From: CAVURW01 sp963743595 | GTDB taxonomy: Bacteria > Verrucomicrobiota > Verrucomicrobiia > Methylacidiphilales > UBA1321 | DNA length: 17,567 bases | Assembly: GCA_963743595.1 (NCBI GenBank) | Contig: CAVURW010000183.1 | Coordinates: 1 to 17,567 of the forward strand | Reading direction: 5' to 3' | Part shown: positions 13,858 through 17,567 of the stretch, one piece after another | Layout of the letters: the number at the start of each line of letters is the position of its first letter | How positions within the stretch are numbered: the first letter of the stretch is position 1 | Translations under genes and position numbers: made by a program | The notes under the pieces: model-generated | What the model was told of the DNA's origin: nothing | The model's input: the letters and a program-made list of their open reading frames with translations, nothing else | Databases searched by the model: none

Positions 13858-14403
13858 ATGATCTATCAAAGACTATCAGAGAAACGTTTTGAACCCGCTC
13901 GTAATCAGCATTTAGCCGAGGAACTGGCCGAGATGTCTCTAACGGCACAACGGCTGTTTCTCGTGGAGTCGATCGAGGTCTCCAAGAAAATGGGAATTAC
14001 ACTTACCCAGTATATCATCCTGGGGATTCTCAGCCAGCACACAGGGCTGTTCATGAGCGAACTCGCTCGCCTGATGAATCATGCGCAATCGACTGCAACG
14101 GGAATGGTCAGTCGCTTAATGGACTCTGGACTCGTCGAGCGAGTACCGCACTCGCTGGATCAACGCAAGGTCGTTGTGCAAATCACTGAAAAAGGCGAAG
14201 ACCTTTTAAAGAAAATGCGATTGCACATGGTTCGAAATTTGCGCGAAATGTTCACAGATCTAAGTCAAAAAGATGTGGATGCGTGGCTGCGCGTCTACCG
14301 AGCGTTGCACGCCCGCTTTACGAGTGTCGAGATCCCCGCAATTCCGTCCGAAGTTTCGGACATCGTTTGTGCGCGACCCGATCCATATTCTGAGCGTGGT
14401 TAA
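13858..14403 (+). CDS. MarR-family transcriptional regulator
   Basis: A 181-residue DNA-binding protein of the MarR/winged-helix type. The core covers about 40-140: LTQYIILGILSQHTG (helices before the wing), FMSELARLMNHAQSTATGMV and SRLMDSGLVERVPHSLDQRK (recognition helix and wing with the DxRxx motif as DQRK), then VVVQITEKGEDLLKKM. Helices on both sides (AEELAEMSLTAQRLFLVESI and about 140-165) would form the dimer interface. The last 20 residues (SEVSDIVCARPDPYSERG) are an unconserved tail. The ATG has no Shine-Dalgarno. The hydroxyacid dehydrogenase follows 50 bp downstream on the same strand, so it is a natural candidate target and cotranscribed partner. The effector is unknown. Confidence 0.9.
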   Translation: MIYQRLSEKRFEPARNQHLAEELAEMSLTAQRLFLVESIEVSKKMGITLTQYIILGILSQHTGLFMSELARLMNHAQSTATGMVSRLMDSGLVERVPHSLDQRKVVVQITEKGEDLLKKMRLHMVRNLREMFTDLSQKDVDAWLRVYRALHARFTSVEIPAIPSEVSDIVCARPDPYSERG

Positions 14404-14453
14404 CAAAGTAAGCGAGACGGCAACCGCAATCTGGCGACACTCGCTCTACATTA

Positions 14454-15506
14454 ATGCTTGTGCATCAAGTATCCTATCAACAATCCCTGGCAGGCGTCCA
14501 AAACAGGAAGAAGTCAAAAGGCGTGTTTTTGATTGAAGAGGGGAACCTGGAGTACGTTTACGGGCAGGAATCGTTGCAACGGCTCAAGAAGATGCTCGAC
14601 CTGGAGATTGTGGCGGTCCATCGCGAGAATTTGAATGATCATCTGGAGGCCTTAAACGAGGCGGAGGTGGGCCTAGCCGGTTGGGGTGCTCCCGTGATGG
14701 ACTCGGCATTTTTCGAGAAAGCTCCCCGGCTAAAAGCAGTTTTTTACGCGGCTGGCTCCATACGCTCATTTGTCACTCCTGCCGTTTGGGAGCGAGAGAT
14801 GATTATTTCGAGTGCGTATGCCGTTAACGCCGTTCCGGTAGGGGAGTTTACGCTTGGCGTGATTCTCTTAAGTTTGAAGCATTTCTGGCGATTGTCGCGA
14901 GAGGCAAAATCGGGTGCTCCATGGGGGGATCATCGGCGCAACTTGCCAGGCGCGTATTGGAGCACGGTGGGCTTGGTTTCGGCAGGGCGGATTGCTCGAC
15001 ACGTCTTAAAGTTATTGAGGGGATATGAGCTAAACCGCGTCATCCACTGTCCGCTGTTGAGTGGATACGAAGCGGAAGAGCTGGGAGCCGAACTTCAATC
15101 GCTGGAAGAGGTTTTCTCAACGAGTGATGTGGTCTCGATTCATACACCCCTTTTGGAATCGACCCGTGGCATGATCAATGGCGACTTGATTTCGCGGATG
15201 AAGCCGGGCGCGACACTCATCAACACCGCTCGCGGTGAAGTGATTAACGAAAAAGAACTGATTGAGGTGCTCGGAAAGCGGTCCGATCTTACGGCAGTTC
15301 TGGACGTGACCAGTCAGGAGCCCCCGGCGGCGGATTCACCGTTATTGGAGTTTCCGAACGTGGTGCTCACGCCACATATCGCTGGATCTCAGGGCGCTGA
15401 ATGCATGCGGTTAGGTGCTTCGATGGTGGATGAATTGGGCAGATATCTTCGAGACGAGCCGTTGCTGTGGCAAATAACGCGAGAAATGGCCGAGAAATTG
15501 GCGTAG
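14454..15506 (+). CDS. D-isomer specific 2-hydroxyacid dehydrogenase
   Basis: An NAD(P)-dependent oxidoreductase of the D-2-hydroxyacid dehydrogenase family, related to phosphoglycerate and glyoxylate reductases. Catalytic residues are in their usual blocks: R260 (NTARGEVINE), E289 (LDVTSQEPP) and H308 (TPHIAGS). The dinucleotide fold reads VGLVSAGRIARHV (172-184), where the classical GxGxxG is S-A-G-R-I-A, keeping only the central Gly. The N-terminal substrate half includes GWGAPVMDS and YAAGSIRSFVTP. The ATG at 14454 has no ribosome-binding site, and family-like sequence starts only at KGVFLIEEG, so the GTG at 14523, with AGGAAGAAG nine bases upstream, is a serious alternative (327 residues). 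It follows the MarR gene by 50 bp. Substrate not determinable. Confidence 0.9.
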   Translation: MLVHQVSYQQSLAGVQNRKKSKGVFLIEEGNLEYVYGQESLQRLKKMLDLEIVAVHRENLNDHLEALNEAEVGLAGWGAPVMDSAFFEKAPRLKAVFYAAGSIRSFVTPAVWEREMIISSAYAVNAVPVGEFTLGVILLSLKHFWRLSREAKSGAPWGDHRRNLPGAYWSTVGLVSAGRIARHVLKLLRGYELNRVIHCPLLSGYEAEELGAELQSLEEVFSTSDVVSIHTPLLESTRGMINGDLISRMKPGATLINTARGEVINEKELIEVLGKRSDLTAVLDVTSQEPPAADSPLLEFPNVVLTPHIAGSQGAECMRLGASMVDELGRYLRDEPLLWQITREMAEKLA

Positions 15507-15579
15507 ATTACAGACTAGTTACAGTTAAGAGCGTGGTGCGCCATAAAGCGCGCGTTTCAGGGATCGTAGAGAGGATTAA

Positions 15580-15610
15580 AGCTCGTTCAGGGTTAGTTAC
15601 CAAACGAGTT
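15580..15610. repeat. Hairpin in the gap before the pseudopilin genes
   Basis: AGCTCGTT (15580-15587) and AACGAGTT (15603-15610) can pair over eight positions with one G-U, around a 15-nt loop. It lies in the 241-bp gap between the dehydrogenase and the pseudopilin run. It could terminate the dehydrogenase message, but there is no U tract. Nothing else is recognisable in the gap. Confidence 0.3.
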
Positions 15611-15747
15611 TCCAGGGAGAGCAGGCGTTCTATAGGCATCTAAATGATATTTTGGTGTAATCGCAACATAAAGAGAGAAACGGGGTTTAATCGGTGCGAA
15701 TTGAGCCGATATCCCATGTGTCCCTCCAGGATTCAAGGAATACGAAA

Positions 15748-16464
15748 ATGACGAATAAGAGAAAACAAGGGTTCAGCATTATCGAGATGATGGTCGTGCT
15801 TGCCATTTCGTCCCTCATGGTCGGCGTGGTGAGCTTGAGTGTGCTCGGCATCAACACCGAGGGGAGCTTGAACGAAGGCGTCACCTCGCTGGCTCAGACC
15901 CTGCGTGAGGCGCGCGCCTATGCCATCTCCAAAAACACCTACGCGTTCGTCGGTATCTCAGAGGTGGATGGGGTCAGTTTTCCAGGAACGGTGCCTCAGC
16001 CTGCGGGAAACGGACGGGTAGCGGCGGTTATCCTGACGACAATCGACAAGAGCTACGGATTGAGCGCGAATTTCACTCCAAGCAACGTGATCATCGTCGA
16101 GCCCGCAGCCACGTATCAGGGACTTCACTTCACCAGCGGCATGGTCTTCCAGGGCAAGCCGACTTCCGCGATGACTCAAAACATTTCGCCCGCGCAGATG
16201 CCAGTCTTCACTTCGGGAACTCCGCTGACGTGGCCGCTTACGGGAACGAGCAAGTTCACGTTTGGAACGGTGGTTCAGTTTAATCCGATGGGCGGGGCTC
16301 AGTTGCTTGGAGGAACGTACGATCCCTCGATCTTCGTTCCGCTCGAAATCGACGTCCAGCCCGCACACGGTGATGTGGTGAATACCAATGCTCAGTCGAC
16401 TACCGGTGCGGCAGTAATTATTGCCGATGGACCCAGCGGATTATCAACGATCTATCGTCCATGA
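15748..16464 (+). CDS. Type IV pilin-like protein (GspH/FimT-type pseudopilin)
   Basis: A 238-residue protein with a class III (prepilin) signal: a short basic leader MTNKRKQG, then the cleavage site G|FSIIEM with the conserved Glu at +5, then a hydrophobic helix (about 9-32). Prepilin peptidase would cut after the Gly and methylate the Phe. The segment ASLTQ-like LNEGVTSLAQTLREARAYAI resembles the GspH/FimT helix. The remainder is a beta-rich globular part of unknown structure. The frame is open from a GTG at 15694, but the ATG at 15748 has AAGGA eight bases upstream and gives a normal leader, so it was chosen. It overlaps the next gene by 4 bp (ATGA). By order and style it resembles the Verru_Chthon cassette proteins of Verrucomicrobiota; this is a recollection, not a search. 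Confidence 0.85.
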   Translation: MTNKRKQGFSIIEMMVVLAISSLMVGVVSLSVLGINTEGSLNEGVTSLAQTLREARAYAISKNTYAFVGISEVDGVSFPGTVPQPAGNGRVAAVILTTIDKSYGLSANFTPSNVIIVEPAATYQGLHFTSGMVFQGKPTSAMTQNISPAQMPVFTSGTPLTWPLTGTSKFTFGTVVQFNPMGGAQLLGGTYDPSIFVPLEIDVQPAHGDVVNTNAQSTTGAAVIIADGPSGLSTIYRP

Positions 16465-16964
16465 ACCGGAGTCAGCGTAAAAAGGGCAGGAGGGGCTTTT
16501 CGCTGATCGAGGTGTTGCTAGCAATGGCAATAGTCGCGTTATCGTTTCTTGTGACTTATGGGTTGATTACCAACGCGATGCTCGAATCGGGTCGCTTAAT
16601 CGGTGAGACAAAAAGCACGGCCATTATGGCGAAGATTCTGGCCGATCTCAAAACCGGCGTAACCGCTCACCTGACCTCCACGCCCATTTACCACGTTGCG
16701 CTGCCGGGCAGCGTCAGTGCCACTCCACTGAGCGCAGATTCTGCCCCGCCTTACTACTTTTTCGATAGCACCGGAGTCTATCTGGGCTCCAGCGCCAGTT
16801 ACATGACCGGAGCTGCCTTTCGGGTAACGGTGGCGCTCAATCGGGTGAGTTTAACGCCAAATAACATCTTCCAGGTGCACGTGGTCGCCTACTGGCCAGC
16901 GGGTGCTGACCCGACTACAAATATCCCAAACTCAGTGGATGTGCTCACCGAGATTTCTGATTGA
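16461..16964 (+). CDS. Type IV pilin-like protein (GspI/PilV-type pseudopilin)
   Basis: A 167-residue pseudopilin. The basic leader MNRSQRKKGRRG ends in the prepilin site G|FSLIEV, followed by a hydrophobic helix (LLAMAIVALSFLVTYGLITN). The exported part is small, with the ending SFQVHVVAYWPAG-like block FQVHVVAYWPAGADPTTN and SVDVLTEISD. That layout, with YYFFDSTGVYLG midway, is what I remember for Verru_Chthon cassette protein B. The start overlaps the preceding stop (ATGA), and the next gene's ATG lies two bases after its stop, so the three are translated as a coupled unit. It is probably a minor subunit of a type IV pilus-like or type II secretion-like fibre. Confidence 0.84.
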   Translation: MNRSQRKKGRRGFSLIEVLLAMAIVALSFLVTYGLITNAMLESGRLIGETKSTAIMAKILADLKTGVTAHLTSTPIYHVALPGSVSATPLSADSAPPYYFFDSTGVYLGSSASYMTGAAFRVTVALNRVSLTPNNIFQVHVVAYWPAGADPTTNIPNSVDVLTEISD

Positions 16965-16966
16965 AG

Positions 16967-17567
16967 ATGCCCATGAAAATCACGAGATCATGTGCGCTCC
17001 GGGCGGGTATCCGTGGATTCACGCTGGTGGAGATGATGGTGGCCATCGCGGTCTTTGGGATCATGATGTTGCTGCTCACCCAGGTCATCGAATCGACCTC
17101 CCGCTCGATCCTGCAAGTTCAGAACAACATCGCTGCGGATAACCAAGCGCGCGCGGTATTTGATTGCATGCAACGCGATTTCCAAGGGATGCCAGATCGC
17201 GCGGATGTTGACGTGATTTTGTACAAGCCGACCTCTGCGGCATGGGTGAACGACAGCGTCTACTTTTTCTCCCGGACCTCCGTTTATTTTGACGGGACCT
17301 CCTTCACATCGACGAACAAGAACGGCGTGTCGCTAGTCGGTTACCGGATCAACGCGCAATCAACGGGCAACAACGGCCTTACCTACTACGGTTTATCGAG
17401 CTACGGAAAATTCGAGAGACTGGGCAAGGCCTTGGCTTGGGAAGACGCGACTTTTCCTAACTTCATGCCCTTCGTCGGCTACCCAACCAGTTCATCATGG
17501 GCAGCTGTGCCCGGCACGACAATTGCGGGGCTTGGCTTCAAGGGCACGGACGGAAAGACTACGGTGG
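16967..17567 (+). CDS. Type IV pilin-like protein (GspJ/PilW-type pseudopilin), 3' end outside window
   Basis: The frame is open from ATG 16967 to the window edge (200 codons seen, no stop). A second ATG two codons on (16973) is also possible. The leader MPMKITRSCALRAGIRG ends at the prepilin site G|FTLVEM, followed by the helix MVAIAVFGIMMLLLTQVIES. After it comes NNIAADNQARAVFDCMQRDF, the conserved helix in which GspJ-like and Verru_Chthon cassette C proteins mark out a substructure, and a beta-rich region (SVYFFSRTSVYFDGTSF, LVGYRINAQSTGNNGLTYYG). It begins two bases after the stop of 16461-16964. A fourth cassette member may follow downstream, outside the window. Confidence 0.84.
   Translation, partial: MPMKITRSCALRAGIRGFTLVEMMVAIAVFGIMMLLLTQVIESTSRSILQVQNNIAADNQARAVFDCMQRDFQGMPDRADVDVILYKPTSAAWVNDSVYFFSRTSVYFDGTSFTSTNKNGVSLVGYRINAQSTGNNGLTYYGLSSYGKFERLGKALAWEDATFPNFMPFVGYPTSSSWAAVPGTTIAGLGFKGTDGKTTV

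Overview
The window looks like a chromosomal segment from a Gram-negative bacterium, most likely of the phylum Verrucomicrobiota. The evidence is RpoC with a long insertion in the trigger loop, a trpS-scpA pair, and three short pseudopilin genes at the right end that resemble the 'Verru_Chthon cassette' prepilin-type proteins of Verrucomicrobium and Chthoniobacter. The phylum is inferred from these remembered resemblances; no search was run.

Left part (1-8156), all on the + strand, is housekeeping: the 3' end of rpoB, complete rpoC, a good intrinsic terminator, an FHA + PATAN/DUF4388 signalling protein, trpS, and scpA overlapping the end of trpS. No scpB follows scpA.

Middle part (8157-11103) holds small poorly characterised genes: a membrane-anchored protein split over two frames (8291-8832), a small three-helix membrane protein on the - strand with a strong Shine-Dalgarno, and a 95-residue protein of unknown role. 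Next comes an ECF sigma factor with an overlapping zinc-finger anti-sigma factor, both on the - strand.

The sigma/anti-sigma pair is divergent from a Tat-exported calcineurin-like metallophosphoesterase and a small cytochrome c. The 120-bp divergent region contains two opposed copies of the same bipartite promoter, GGAATAAA-N14-GGTTAAG, one facing each operon. This suggests that the sigma factor activates its own operon and the phosphoesterase-cytochrome operon as one regulon. The sigma-side promoter lies so close to the GTG start that its mRNA may be leaderless.

From 12548 to 13271 the sequence is scarred. A frameshifted, internally deleted IS630-family transposase remnant ends at about 13127. 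Immediately beyond it is a 31-nt exact inverted copy of the sigma gene's -10 element and first codons, starting at the tetranucleotide CTAG. To the right are a small two-helix membrane protein, an imperfect 12-bp-arm hairpin, a MarR-family regulator and a D-2-hydroxyacid dehydrogenase that probably form a pair.

The right end (15748-17567) is a tightly packed, translationally coupled run of three type IV pilin-like (pseudopilin) genes, the last one cut by the window edge. No tRNA, rRNA or CRISPR array was seen.
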